Under the pieces are notes generated by a model, which saw only the letters and a program-made list of their open reading frames with translations, was not told where the DNA came from and searched no databases. From Bacillus sp. cl95 (lineage in GTDB: Bacteria > Bacillota > Bacilli > Bacillales > Cytobacillaceae), in NCBI RefSeq assembly GCF_900115925.1, contig NZ_FOYF01000001.1, forward strand, positions 124,001 to 188,000: DNA of 64,000 nucleotides, written 5' to 3'. The position numbers and the translations under genes were made by a program. This document shows, one piece after another, positions 9,770-18,909 of the stretch (position 1 is the stretch's first letter; every line of letters starts with the position of its first letter).

Positions 9770-10405
9770 TTATTTATCACGTGATGCAAGATATTCCCCT
9801 ATCATTTTTACGATTGCCGAACTATACGATTCTTGATGTGGTACGAAACGATCCATCCCAACATTTTGCTTGATGGATAATCTCTGACCCTTTGAATCGT
9901 ATTCAAATCCTTCTATTTTGATTTCTGAGACTTCATTCATATAAAAAGATTCAAATTCGCTGAATTTTGCTCGGACAATTCCTGTCACTTCCTCTGATTG
10001 CAATCGGAAATCTTCCATTGGAAGCCTATTTTCATATAAGAAAATGTGACTGTATTCTTTATCAATTAGGTTTTTTTGGTAAATTTCATTCTTCACGATT
10101 CCAAGAGACACTACTTCCTTCCACTCTATCGGGACACCAAGCTCTTCTTGAACTTCACGGATTCCATCTTTTACAGTTTCACTCGCCAAGAGATGTCCAG
10201 CTGCCGTAATGTCTAGTAAACTAGGATAGTCTTTTTTCAAGTGGCTTCTTATTTGAAGATAAATATAATCTTCGCCTGCTTGCCTTTCGACAAACCAACA
10301 ATGGAATGTCTCATGCCATAAGCCTTTACGATGAGCGTCCGCTCGTGAGGCAGTACCAATTTCATTTCTGTTTTCATCGAATATTTTCAGAAGTTCAGTC
10401 TCCAT
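9770..10405 (-). CDS. Nudix hydrolase
   Basis: About 211 residues. The Nudix box is complete: G-H-L-L-A-S-E, then seven residues, then REVQEELGV. Nudix enzymes hydrolyse nucleoside diphosphates linked to other moieties. The layout, an N-terminal ~50-residue strand region reading ELLKIFDENRNEIG, resembles the isopentenyl-diphosphate-isomerase-like Nudix subgroup, but the substrate is not deducible. I choose ATG 10405 because GGAGG lies 8 nt upstream; the frame is open to 10426. Confidence 0.88.
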   Translation of the reverse strand: METELLKIFDENRNEIGTASRADAHRKGLWHETFHCWFVERQAGEDYIYLQIRSHLKKDYPSLLDITAAGHLLASETVKDGIREVQEELGVPIEWKEVVSLGIVKNEIYQKNLIDKEYSHIFLYENRLPMEDFRLQSEEVTGIVRAKFSEFESFYMNEVSEIKIEGFEYDSKGQRLSIKQNVGMDRFVPHQESYSSAIVKMIGEYLASRDK

Positions 10406-10462
10406 ATGATGCCTCCAATCAATCATTCATATTGCATTAAGCTTGATCCTGATAATCACCCT

Positions 10463-11032
10463 CTAATATGAGAACAAGAATAAAACCATCCCTGTAAAAA
10501 CGATAATAATAAAAATTATTGCAGTAATGATACTGAACTTGAACATATTTTTCGTGTATCCTTCCAAGTTCTCGTTTTTATCAAGTTTCCTATTATGAAT
10601 GACAGTTGACACATTGATTAGCAGTAACAAGATTATGAACAAGAAAATATAAAATAAATGAGCATAGTTACCTTCAAGTAGCATTTTATTATTAGGACCA
10701 GCAACCATGGCATTAAATACACCGATTACAATGAGAAGCATCTGGGAAGTTATGTGCATCTTCTTCTGCTTTTTCCATTCACCACCAAGTTTTGTTTTTT
10801 CATAGTCTTGTAACTCACGCCAATCCTTAGAAAACAAAGTTATTATCGGCATATCTTTTATGACTATAAAGAGAAGTTGAAATACAGTTAATAGAATGAG
10901 GGAAATCCACATGGCTCTAGTAGTTATACCATTATACAGCAGTAACATAAAAATTCCGAAACCGATCAACGCCATCATATTCATTTGAATCAAATGCTTT
11001 TTACGGAGCATCTTTAGTCTTTCCTCATTCAT
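10463..11032 (-). CDS. Hypothetical membrane protein, four to five helices
   Basis: 189 residues. Hydrophobic helices lie at about 15-33, 40-58, 95-112, 122-142 and 165-187. A charged loop (about 65-92) sits between helices 2 and 3. ATG 11032 follows AGGAGGCGAT, an excellent ribosome binding site. I do not recognise the family. It is divergent from the CPBP-like gene. Confidence 0.7.
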   Translation of the reverse strand: MNEERLKMLRKKHLIQMNMMALIGFGIFMLLLYNGITTRAMWISLILLTVFQLLFIVIKDMPIITLFSKDWRELQDYEKTKLGGEWKKQKKMHITSQMLLIVIGVFNAMVAGPNNKMLLEGNYAHLFYIFLFIILLLLINVSTVIHNRKLDKNENLEGYTKNMFKFSIITAIIFIIIVFTGMVLFLFSY

Positions 11033-11139
11033 GGATATCGCCTCCTAAATCTATTATAATATGTATTTTATAAATTGGTTGATTTTTCCTAAAACTAACT
11101 TAGAATAAAAATGAAGCTTATATGGAATGAGGAATATAA

Positions 11140-11937
11140 ATGAAAAAGAATTTGATCATTGGAATTGTTGGCTTTTTCGTTTTAGATTTATACTTTAATT
11201 TGGTTCCCGTTAAGTTAACAAATATGTACTTGCAATTGGCCACAATCCTCTTGTTTTTCCCCCTCGCTTCCTTAATCACAAAAGTTGCGGGTCTTGGTGG
11301 ATTACGCGGTATCGGTCTCTACATTCATAAAGGTTGGGGCAGGAATTTTCTCTTCAGTTTTTTGATTGGCTTCAGTTTTTGGCTAATATGGTATGGAATC
11401 GATTTAATCACCGGAACTACCGAATATCAAGGAAGAAAACAAGGAATGCAGATTATCATGCCACTCATGCAAATACTTGTAGGTTTTTTCTTCGGGTCTT
11501 TCATCAATGGCATCATTGTCCGTGCTTATGTCATCACACTACTGAAGGACCATCTGAAGATTAGCTGGGTTTTTACTATCAGTGTTTTTATCTACGCATT
11601 CGAAGATTTTTGGTATGCAGGATTTTCGTGGAGTAATATTATCTTTAGTGTTATTCTTGGTTTATCATTAACTTATGCTTATTTTAAGACTGGCTCTGTT
11701 TGGGCGGATGTCGGCATTCATTTCGGTTTAAATGTGGCCTATGGTTTATTCTACGGATTAGTAGGGAACAAAGATTCAAGAATTTTTCAAATTGAAGAAA
11801 CGGGTCGCGAATCTGTACTATCTTCTGTGAATCCTTATTTCATACCTCTCTTAATGTTTTTATTTTTGTTGTGGGCTCTCAAGAAGTATGAATCCACTAC
11901 CTTCATAGCGAACAAAAACGAGGGCTTTCCTGTATAA
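11140..11937 (+). CDS. CPBP-family-like membrane protein lacking the catalytic glutamates
   Basis: 265 residues and about seven to eight helices. The C-terminal half has the CPBP (Abi, type II CAAX-protease-like) layout. Motif 3 is present as GIHFGLN (H-x3-N). Motif 1, normally E-E-x3-R, reads N-G-I-I-V-R. The His expected in motif 2 is replaced in IYAFED. The glutamyl protease chemistry of this family should therefore be lost. Length is normal, the frame is intact and hydrophobicity is preserved, so this looks like a repurposed family member rather than a pseudogene. Confidence 0.7.
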   Translation: MKKNLIIGIVGFFVLDLYFNLVPVKLTNMYLQLATILLFFPLASLITKVAGLGGLRGIGLYIHKGWGRNFLFSFLIGFSFWLIWYGIDLITGTTEYQGRKQGMQIIMPLMQILVGFFFGSFINGIIVRAYVITLLKDHLKISWVFTISVFIYAFEDFWYAGFSWSNIIFSVILGLSLTYAYFKTGSVWADVGIHFGLNVAYGLFYGLVGNKDSRIFQIEETGRESVLSSVNPYFIPLLMFLFLLWALKKYESTTFIANKNEGFPV

Positions 11938-11951
11938 GCCCTCGTTTTTTA
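11914..11951. terminator. Bidirectional terminator between the CPBP-like gene and argS
   Basis: AAAAACGAGGGCTT (11914-11927) pairs with AAGCCCTCGTTTTT (11936-11949). The stem overlaps the last codons of the CPBP-like gene. T-runs occur on both strands. Confidence 0.9.
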
Positions 11952-13646
11952 TTACATTTCCTCAGGAGCCTGCAGTCCTAATAGACGCAGACCTTCTTCC
12001 AAGACTGTGCAGATAGCAGAAACAAGTTTTAGACGTGAATACTTCCATTCATCTTCTTCCAAGATCCGAACGGCTCCATAATATTTATTGAATGCTTGAG
12101 CAAGATCGACTACATATTTAGCAATCTGAGATGGATCATATTTTGCAGTCGCTCTTTGAATGGCTTCTGGAAATTCTAATAGCTTCATCGTAATATCCCA
12201 TTCTTCAACCCCACTTAACGCTGGTGAATCTTGAGCCTCTCCCGTATTCCAACCACCTTTTCTGAGCAGTGAGTTAGCACGAGCGTATGTGTATTGAACG
12301 TATGGTCCTGTTTCTCCTTCCACACGCAACATATCTTCAAGATTGAAATCAATATCGTTCATTCGGAAGTTTTTCAAGTCATGGAAAATCACTGCACCGA
12401 CCCCAACCATTCTGGCTACCGCTTCCTTGTTTTCAAGGTTCGGATTCTTTTCTTCAATATTCTTTTTTGCCAAGGCAATGGACTCATTCAATACTTCCTC
12501 TAATAAAATTACTTTCCCTTTTCGCGTTGACATTTTTTTACCGTCTTTGAGAATCATTCCGAATGGTACATGCACCATTTGATCTGACCAAGCGTATCCC
12601 ATCTTCTTTAGTACGTGAATTAGCTGTTTGAAATGAAGTGTCTGTTCATTCCCAACCACGTAAATGGAATGAGCAAAGCGATAGTTTTCAAATCTATATA
12701 ATGCCGCTGCTAAATCCCTTGTGGCATAAAGTGTGGCACCGTCAGACTTCTTAATTAAACAAGGTGGCATATTTTCCGATTCTAAGTCGACGACTAGAGC
12801 TTGTTCAGAAGTTGTCAGCAATCTTTTTTCTTCAAGCAATTCAACAACTCTGTTCATTTTGTCATTATAGAAGGCTTCCCCAGCAAAGGAATCGAATTTA
12901 ATATTCAACAAATCATAGATTCTCGAAAAATCTTTTAGTGACTCCTCTCGAAACCATTTCCAGAGCGATAAGGCTTCTTCATTGCCGTCTTCAAGTTGCT
13001 TGAACCAGTTTCTGCCTGCAACCTCAAGCTCAGGATCTTTTTCTGCTTCATCATGGAATTTGATATATAGTTTGAGGAGTTCCTTAATGGGATTGGCGAT
13101 GACTTCCTCTTCATCTCCCCATTTCTTATAGGCAGTAATCAATTTCCCGAATTGTGTTCCCCAATCACCTAAATGATTAATTTTAACAGGCTGATAGCCG
13201 CTTTTTTCAAAAATCAGTGATAGTGAATTTCCAATTACAGTTGATCTCAAATGCCCCATTGAGAAAGGTTTTGCAATATTTGGCGATGACATGTCGAGGG
13301 TAACTACGCCCTTACTTTTATTTTCTGAACTTCCGTATTGGCCACCTAGTTTCAGAACATTTTGGATTACATGCTCTGTTACAGCATCTTTTTTCAAGAA
13401 AACATTCACATAACCACCGGCGGCTTCCGTTTTTTCAAATAAGGGAGACGTAACATTTAATGCAAGTTCACTAGCAATCACTTGCGGTGATTTCCTTTTT
13501 ATTTTCGCCAGTGAAAAGCAAGGAAAAGCATAGTCACCGAGTCCGCTGTGTTTCGGTTTTTCAATCATCAATGTGATTTCATTTTCATTTAGATCGCCTT
13601 CTAGTAAGGGCGATAATACAGAGGCAAATCCCTTTACATAATCCAC
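11952..13646 (-). CDS. argS: Arginyl-tRNA synthetase
   Basis: 564 residues, full length for class Ia ArgRS. An N-terminal additional domain is followed by the HIGH-type motif in SSPNIAKPFSMGHLRS (about 120-135) and the KMSK-type loop KMSTRKGK. A DALR anticodon-binding C-terminus ends in LRLLGLQAPEEM, typical of the family. It charges tRNA-Arg. Its expression is expected to be controlled by the arginine-type T-box leader immediately upstream. Confidence 0.97.
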   Translation of the reverse strand: MDYVKGFASVLSPLLEGDLNENEITLMIEKPKHSGLGDYAFPCFSLAKIKRKSPQVIASELALNVTSPLFEKTEAAGGYVNVFLKKDAVTEHVIQNVLKLGGQYGSSENKSKGVVTLDMSSPNIAKPFSMGHLRSTVIGNSLSLIFEKSGYQPVKINHLGDWGTQFGKLITAYKKWGDEEEVIANPIKELLKLYIKFHDEAEKDPELEVAGRNWFKQLEDGNEEALSLWKWFREESLKDFSRIYDLLNIKFDSFAGEAFYNDKMNRVVELLEEKRLLTTSEQALVVDLESENMPPCLIKKSDGATLYATRDLAAALYRFENYRFAHSIYVVGNEQTLHFKQLIHVLKKMGYAWSDQMVHVPFGMILKDGKKMSTRKGKVILLEEVLNESIALAKKNIEEKNPNLENKEAVARMVGVGAVIFHDLKNFRMNDIDFNLEDMLRVEGETGPYVQYTYARANSLLRKGGWNTGEAQDSPALSGVEEWDITMKLLEFPEAIQRATAKYDPSQIAKYVVDLAQAFNKYYGAVRILEEDEWKYSRLKLVSAICTVLEEGLRLLGLQAPEEM

Positions 13647-13670
13647 TATTGTTCCCCCTCATAAAAAATA

Positions 13671-13918
13671 AAAAACTCCCGCCTCTTCTGAAGAAGAGAC
13701 GAGAGTTTAAGATTCCCGCGGTACCACTCTAATTGTTCCGTAAACGGAACCTGCTTATCTTGATAACGGGGCTATCCCCGGCATTCCCTACGTTTTTTCA
13801 AGAATGCATCTCCAAAGTGCGCTTCATGAAAGATTACACATCAGGCTCACACTCTCCCTGACTCGCTTAAGTTTCCTCAATCATTACTCTCTTTGTCATT
13901 GACGTTTTCATCATTCAA
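13671..13918 (-). promoter_or_regulatory. T-box leader of argS, probable CGC (Arg) specifier
   Basis: The conserved T-box AGAGTGGTACCGCG is at 13717-13730. Stem I is upstream, with a candidate specifier CGC at 13819-13821 in the context AAG-CGC-ACTTTGGAG, matching the usual spacing to TGG. The terminator stem AACTCTCGTCTCTTCT/AGAAGAGGCGGGAGTT followed by TTTTTT spans 13671-13707. Uncharged tRNA-Arg should stabilise the antiterminator and raise argS expression. Confidence 0.93.
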
Positions 13919-13927
13919 TTTCATCCT

Positions 13928-13955
13928 ATTATAACTCATTTTTCCGAAAAATCAA
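13928..13955 (-). promoter_or_regulatory. Sigma-A-type promoter of the argS leader
   Basis: On the minus strand, TTGATT (13950-13955), a 16-nt spacer and TATAAT (13928-13933). It lies directly after the dedA stop, so the argS leader starts in the gap between the two genes. Confidence 0.7.
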
Positions 13956-14663
13956 TCATTTAGCCATGATCATATAGATGATTAATCCTGCTACCAATAC
14001 AAATGTTGAGACAACGGATATATATACTTTTACTCTGGATTTAAAAAATACAAAACTTTTATTTAGATATCCTACAATATGAATACGATACTTTTTTATT
14101 AAGTAAAACAACACAATTGCTAATATGAACGATGTACTACCTAGAACAACATGTTCATGCATCCATTGATAAAATCCTTCCCAATTTGGCCCAAGTGCTT
14201 TCCCACCAATAACAAATGGGGTCACCCATAAAAAAGAACCAAAGAAACTATAAAGGGCAAATACAGGAAATTTCATTCTTGTGATACCAGCGAAATAACC
14301 AGTAAAATGTCGAATTCCAGGAATAAAGTAAATAATGACAATCAAATAATTTCCATGCCGATTAAACCAATTCGAAATTTGTTGTATTCTTGCAGGACCC
14401 AAATGTATGCGCTCTCCATAACGTTCAAAAAAAGGCATTCCTAGTTTGTATCCGATGCCATAGGTTATGAACATCGCCAATGTCGTGCCCGTTGCTGACG
14501 CAAAGATGCTACCAAAAGTATTTAAGTCACCTTGATATGACATCACTCCTGCATAACCCATGACCGCTTCTAGAGGGATGGGTGCTGCAAGAATACCAAG
14601 GCATAATGACAATACAATGACAAGATATCCATATTGAGCCATAATGTCTGTAATATACTGCAT
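13956..14663 (-). CDS. DedA/SNARE-associated (VTT) family membrane protein
   Basis: 235 residues with five to six helices. The DedA core is recognisable: AAPIPLEAVMGYAG near the N-terminus, then a re-entrant region, then FIPGIRHFTGYFAGITRMKF and FGSFLWVTPFVIGGKALG. The family acts in lipid translocation and proton-motive-force homeostasis; some members flip undecaprenyl phosphate or phosphatidylethanolamine. The exact lipid for this copy is unknown. It is followed by argS, which has its own promoter. Confidence 0.88.
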   Translation of the reverse strand: MQYITDIMAQYGYLVIVLSLCLGILAAPIPLEAVMGYAGVMSYQGDLNTFGSIFASATGTTLAMFITYGIGYKLGMPFFERYGERIHLGPARIQQISNWFNRHGNYLIVIIYFIPGIRHFTGYFAGITRMKFPVFALYSFFGSFLWVTPFVIGGKALGPNWEGFYQWMHEHVVLGSTSFILAIVLFYLIKKYRIHIVGYLNKSFVFFKSRVKVYISVVSTFVLVAGLIIYMIMAK

Positions 14664-14816
14664 AATTAAGCCCCGTCTCTTTATAAAAATAACTCAAAAC
14701 TTTGTCGGATTTTTCTTACTTCTATCATAACACATTCCGACGAAATTTATGATAGGCATGCTTGAATTTCCAATAACATTTTCTTTTTGACAAGACAACC
14801 AATTTACCAACAAAAA

Positions 14817-14960
14817 AGGCGCAAGCGCCCTGATTAGCCCCGACAGGCATAAGACGAATCACGCAGGAAATCTTGATTTCTGAAGTGATTTGGCTTATGA
14901 CCAAGGTTGTTTCGGCTTTAGGAAACAACCCCGAGGGGCTGGGCGCTGGAGCTGGATTAT
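14817..14960. repeat. Palindromic intergenic repeat (MITE-like), about 145 bp
   Basis: The stretch folds almost end to end. GGCGC near 14818 pairs with GCGCT near 14943, AGCCCC (14836-14841) with GGGGCT (14935-14940), CATAAG with CTTATG, and GAATCAC with GTGATTT. An extra internal hairpin (GGTTGTTT...AAACAACC) sits near 14904-14930. It resembles a repeat I have seen between genes in other Bacillales genomes, but I cannot confirm that here. The 391-bp gap between dedA and the vWA gene holds this, the vWA terminator and nothing else I recognise. Confidence 0.7.
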
Positions 14961-15014
14961 TAGACAAACGTAGAAAGTTATCCACATTAATTTATTTTAT
15001 AATTTCCTAGACCA

Positions 15015-15047
15015 CAAAAAAGGCATCCAATTTACTTTGGATACCTC
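15015..15047 (-). terminator. Intrinsic terminator after the vWA gene
   Basis: On the minus strand, AGGTATCCAA pairs with TTGGATGCCT (15037-15046 with 15021-15030) around a six-base loop and is followed by TTTTTT. Confidence 0.85.
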
Positions 15048-15054
15048 TTTGTCC

Positions 15055-15720
15055 CTATAATACGCTCTTTTCTTTTGCTTCCTTGATCCACTCTGGAAAT
15101 TCATGTAGAAGTTTATTGTATAGTTCTTCGTCAGAAATCTTTTCGATATCCTTAATATGAAAAAAATTGGCATTATCAATAAAGCGGCCATCCATCGTGT
15201 CGAGGTTTTCCAAGACATCGAAGTTGGAATCACCAATTCCAACAAATTGCCAAAACAAAGGCTTATTTGATGAACTTACAACTGGTTTCTTAATACTTCT
15301 TTTGCAGCCACCATCATTGATAAAAACTATAAAAGCCGGATCTTTGCTTGGATCTTCAACTGTATATTTATTAATAACATCTTCCATTACAGGTGGTTCG
15401 TCGTTTCTGCCGAATTTGTGGATCAACTCATTATTTAAGATATATTCATTTACATAGTTTTGAAAATCACGTTCACTCACACTTTTCAATCTAGAGTACT
15501 CATTATCATATACCCACACATCGAGCATGCCGTCATCATCAAATTGGCTTGCTACAGCGAGGATGCGTTCAACGACCTTCTGAACAGTCCCATTCTTGTA
15601 TAACGTTCTCATGGATCCCGAAATATCTAGTACAAGTCCAACTCTTGCCACTACGCCTGTAAGTTTCTTTTTTTCAAGGACAACACCGGCTGTCTTTTTC
15701 ATTAAACTTATGGTACTCAA
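15055..15720 (-). CDS. von Willebrand factor A domain protein, TerF/TerY-like
   Basis: About 221 residues, a single vWA fold. The MIDAS metal site begins with DISGSM, and the second core strand reads FIVFINDGG. Proteins of this build occur with tellurite-resistance (Ter) and stress genes and bind partners through a metal. No ter genes are adjacent here. I place the start at TTG 15720, 7 nt after AAGGAGTG; the frame stays open to 15765. Confidence 0.78.
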   Translation of the reverse strand: MSTISLMKKTAGVVLEKKKLTGVVARVGLVLDISGSMRTLYKNGTVQKVVERILAVASQFDDDGMLDVWVYDNEYSRLKSVSERDFQNYVNEYILNNELIHKFGRNDEPPVMEDVINKYTVEDPSKDPAFIVFINDGGCKRSIKKPVVSSSNKPLFWQFVGIGDSNFDVLENLDTMDGRFIDNANFFHIKDIEKISDEELYNKLLHEFPEWIKEAKEKSVL

Positions 15721-15827
15721 TTTGATCACTCCTTCGCAAATGTGTCTTTCTACATGATTATACAAAAAATTCTAATATTTGTAATTTGATAAGAATATTT
15801 TTTTATTCTATCAAAAAACAGAATAAG

Positions 15828-15857
15828 AAAAGGATGCATCAATCGATGCACCCTTCT
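15828..15857 (-). terminator. Intrinsic terminator after the helicase gene
   Basis: On the minus strand, AAGGGTGCATC and GATGCATCCTT pair around a short loop, with one mismatch, and are followed by TTCTTATT. The T-run is interrupted. Confidence 0.7.
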
Positions 15858-15858
15858 T

Positions 15859-17520
15859 CTATTTACCTTTTCTCCTAGAAATCACGCTTTTGGAAACATT
15901 TCTTTTTGGGCCTTCTGATTGACGTGAACCTTGACGTCCTGAATCGCGCACATTTCTTTCGGAAGAACGAGTTCTCCCAGAAGCTGGCCTTTCAGCACTT
16001 CGAAAACGTCTTTCACCTAAATTTTCCGATCCTCGCTCACGGCCTTCTGAAAAGCGATTTCTCTCCGAACCAAGATTTGTTTCACGACGGGTTCCTTCAG
16101 AAGATGGTCTGCCTTCACCAATGCGTCTTTCACTTTGACGACGTTTTGTAGATCGGTTTCGAGCAACCTCTCTTTTGCTGTCACCACGTCCTCGCTCTCC
16201 TTCACTTCTTGAGCCGGAGCGACCTCGCTGATCGTCACGTCTTCCTTCACTTGGACGACGTTCACCATCGCGACCGCCTGAAGTTCGGCCTCTTTCACTT
16301 GAACGGTTTCGATCAGAGCTTCTTCTATCGCCACTTCCAGCGCGTTTTCGTGCTTTCCGTTCTGAGTCTTCATCACTTTTTGCAGCAACAATATTATATG
16401 AAGTGCCTTCAAGCTGGCGCTTTTCAAGTTTCATTCCAATGCCTTCTTCGATTAACGCAAGGAATTCACGATCTTTGGGCGCCATTAAAGTAATAGCCAA
16501 TCCTTTCCCGCCGGCACGTCCAGTACGTCCAATTCGGTGAATATAGCTTTCTACATCGTGTGGGATATCGTAATTATATACATGCGTAACTCCCTCTACG
16601 TCCAATCCACGCGCAGCTACGTCCGTAGCAACTAAGAATTGCAAATCCGCTTTTCTGAAGCGATCCATTACCTTTTCACGTTTTGCTTGTGACAAATCAC
16701 CATGCAGTTCTTCTGAGTTATATCCTTTGCTAACCAACGCTTCATTTAGGGTATTTGCTCTACGCTTCGTTCTGCAAAAGATTACAGCCAAAAATGGACG
16801 GTGCTGATCTAAAAGAGTAACGAGCGTACTTTGCTTTTCACGATCAGTCATTTCGTATACCAGTTGTTTAATATCTTTCACGGTAACTTGCTTTTCTTTT
16901 ACATGAATAGTGACAGGAACTTTTAAGAATTGTTTTGCGAGTGACTGTACCTGTGGTGACATCGTCGCAGAAAAGAGCATGGTTTGACGTCCAGATGAAG
17001 TTTGACCTAAAATCTCTTCTACATCCTTCTGAAAACCGATATGAAGCATTTGATCTGCTTCGTCTAAAACAACCATAGATGTATCTAAGAAACTAATCGA
17101 TTCACGGCGCAGATGGTCTAGCAGACGGCCAGGTGTACCTACCACAATATGAATGTTCTTCTTAAGCTTGTGTAACTGCTTTTCAACATCCTGACCACCG
17201 TAAACAGCCAAAACATTGACATCCGGACCCTTAAATTTATTAATTTCGCTTGTGATTTGCAAAGCAAGTTCACGAGTTGGTGTAACAATCAAAGCTTGAA
17301 TATGCCTGCGATCCAAGTTGATATTTTCAAGAATAGGCAATAAGAAAGCAAGCGTCTTACCTGTTCCTGTTTGTGCCTGTGCGATGACGTCATTACCTTC
17401 TAGTAGAACGGGAATCGCTTTTTCCTGTATTGGGGTTGGCTGCGCCAAACCATGCGCTCGTAATGTATTAACTAAGTCAATGTTGACTCCTAATTGTTTG
17501 AAATCTTGCAAATGATTCAC
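15859..17520 (-). CDS. DEAD-box RNA helicase with long Arg/Ser/Gly-rich tail (CshA-like)
   Basis: 553 residues. All core motifs are present in order: Q motif PTPIQEKAIP, I AQTGTGKT, Ia PTRELALQ, Ib TPGRLLDH, II DEAD, III SAT, V ATDVAARGLDV and VI HRIGRTGRAG. RecA-like domains span about 1-370. The last ~170 residues are a low-complexity tail of RSSE, RG and SER-type repeats, typical of RNA-binding extensions of CshA/DeaD proteins acting in mRNA turnover and ribosome assembly. The start is GTG 17520 with only a weak purine-rich ribosome binding site. Confidence 0.92.
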   Translation of the reverse strand: MNHLQDFKQLGVNIDLVNTLRAHGLAQPTPIQEKAIPVLLEGNDVIAQAQTGTGKTLAFLLPILENINLDRRHIQALIVTPTRELALQITSEINKFKGPDVNVLAVYGGQDVEKQLHKLKKNIHIVVGTPGRLLDHLRRESISFLDTSMVVLDEADQMLHIGFQKDVEEILGQTSSGRQTMLFSATMSPQVQSLAKQFLKVPVTIHVKEKQVTVKDIKQLVYEMTDREKQSTLVTLLDQHRPFLAVIFCRTKRRANTLNEALVSKGYNSEELHGDLSQAKREKVMDRFRKADLQFLVATDVAARGLDVEGVTHVYNYDIPHDVESYIHRIGRTGRAGGKGLAITLMAPKDREFLALIEEGIGMKLEKRQLEGTSYNIVAAKSDEDSERKARKRAGSGDRRSSDRNRSSERGRTSGGRDGERRPSEGRRDDQRGRSGSRSEGERGRGDSKREVARNRSTKRRQSERRIGEGRPSSEGTRRETNLGSERNRFSEGRERGSENLGERRFRSAERPASGRTRSSERNVRDSGRQGSRQSEGPKRNVSKSVISRRKGK

Positions 17521-17619
17521 TTCTTTCTTTTTTCAAAAATCAATGTAACTAATCATAACAGAAAATGACTGTAACTGATAGGGGACCTTACTATATGAAA
17601 ACGATAACTTCAATCTAAA

Positions 17620-17653
17620 GCAAAAACAGACCACTCTGTTATAGAGTAATCTG
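17620..17653 (-). terminator. Intrinsic terminator after hmp
   Basis: On the minus strand, CAGATTACTCT pairs with AGAGTGGTCTG (two G-U pairs) around ATAAC and is followed by TTTTTG. Confidence 0.85.
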
Positions 17654-17672
17654 CTTTGATATGTTTTTATTC

Positions 17673-18869
17673 TTATAGTTCGTCTTTTGGTCCGAAAAAT
17701 TCGAAGTGAATGTTGCTTTGTTCTATTCCTAAGTCTGCTAGTGATTGATGAAGTGATCTCATGAATGGCACTGGACCACAGAAATAATAATCTGCTTCTT
17801 CTAGCAATGCGTTTTCCTTAATCCACTCAGCTGTAATATATCCTTGTACTGCTCCGTCGCCAGCTTCGACAACATCGTAAAATACGTGTGCAGATACATT
17901 TTTGTGAATGTTGGCCACTTCTTGGACATGGTTATTAAATGCATGCATTTTATTATTTTGAGCAGCCTGGATGAAAATTACCTTTCTTTCTGGCTGTTTC
18001 TCCACGATAGTGTTTAACATACTAATCATCGGTGTAACTCCAACGCCACCACCGATGAGGACAACTGGAGTGCTTTTTTCTGTATCAAGGACAAAATCAC
18101 CAGCTGGAGCGCTGACAAGTACTCGTTCGCCTTCTTTTAAGCCGTTATGAAGATAGTTGGAAACCATTCCGTCTGGATTATTGTTTCCTGCTTCTTTCTT
18201 TACACTGATACGGTAGTAATCTTTTCCAGATATATCTGATAGGCTGTATTGACGGATATGTGTATATTCTTGTCCTTCAATTTCAAGCTTGATACTGATG
18301 TATTGGCCAGGTTGGAATGGTGGTAGCTCTTTACCATCCGCAGGTTTTAAATAGAAAGAAGTAATAACGTCACTTTCAGTAACTTTTTTGTCAATGATGA
18401 AATACTTAAAGTCTTCCCATCCACCGGTTTGATTTGCAGCCTCATCATACATTTCTGCTTCTACACTAATAAATACGTCAGCGATAACTCCGTATGCATC
18501 TGTCCATGCTTGTAAGATTTCATCTGTTGCTGCATCGCCTAATACATCTTTAATCGCCATGATTAAATGCTTGCCGACGATTGGATAATGTTCCGGCTTG
18601 ATGCCAAGACTTCTATGTTTATGAGCGATTTGTTTTACAACAGGTACAATCGCTTCTAATTGATCAATATATTTTGCAGCCGCATAAACCGTGTTAGCTA
18701 ATGCTTTTTGTTGTCTTCCTTGCTTTTGGTTTGCATGATTAAAGATATTTAATAATTCTGGGTGGTTTGTAAACATCATCTCATAAAAGCGTGATGTGAT
18801 TTTTTCCCCATGGATTTCTAATACAGGTACAGTAGATTTAATGATGTCAATTGTTTTTTGGTTAAGCAA
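17673..18869 (-). CDS. hmp: Flavohaemoprotein (nitric oxide dioxygenase)
   Basis: 398 residues. An N-terminal globin domain (1-140) with the proximal haem His in IAHKHRSLGIKPEHY precedes a ferredoxin-NADP-reductase-like module. FAD contacts are in RQYSLSD, NAD(P)H binding in GGGVGVTPMISML, and the C-terminus reads HFEFFGP. It oxidises NO to nitrate using O2 and NAD(P)H. TTG 18869 sits 6 nt after GGGAGTG and yields an N-terminus (MLNQKTI) like B. subtilis Hmp; an in-frame ATG at 18890 lacks a ribosome binding site. Confidence 0.95.
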   Translation of the reverse strand: MLNQKTIDIIKSTVPVLEIHGEKITSRFYEMMFTNHPELLNIFNHANQKQGRQQKALANTVYAAAKYIDQLEAIVPVVKQIAHKHRSLGIKPEHYPIVGKHLIMAIKDVLGDAATDEILQAWTDAYGVIADVFISVEAEMYDEAANQTGGWEDFKYFIIDKKVTESDVITSFYLKPADGKELPPFQPGQYISIKLEIEGQEYTHIRQYSLSDISGKDYYRISVKKEAGNNNPDGMVSNYLHNGLKEGERVLVSAPAGDFVLDTEKSTPVVLIGGGVGVTPMISMLNTIVEKQPERKVIFIQAAQNNKMHAFNNHVQEVANIHKNVSAHVFYDVVEAGDGAVQGYITAEWIKENALLEEADYYFCGPVPFMRSLHQSLADLGIEQSNIHFEFFGPKDEL

Positions 18870-18909
18870 GTTAAGCACTCCCTTTGTCATTTCTTATATC
18901 AACATAGTG

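Noticed and set aside
14725-15245. Two ORFs of 82-86 residues between dedA and the vWA gene
   Set aside because: They cross the palindromic repeat, the vWA terminator and the vWA gene in other frames, with no start signals.
16017-16427. 136-residue minus-strand ORF overlapping the helicase
   Set aside because: Alternate-frame shadow of the Arg/Ser-rich helicase tail, with strongly repetitive composition.
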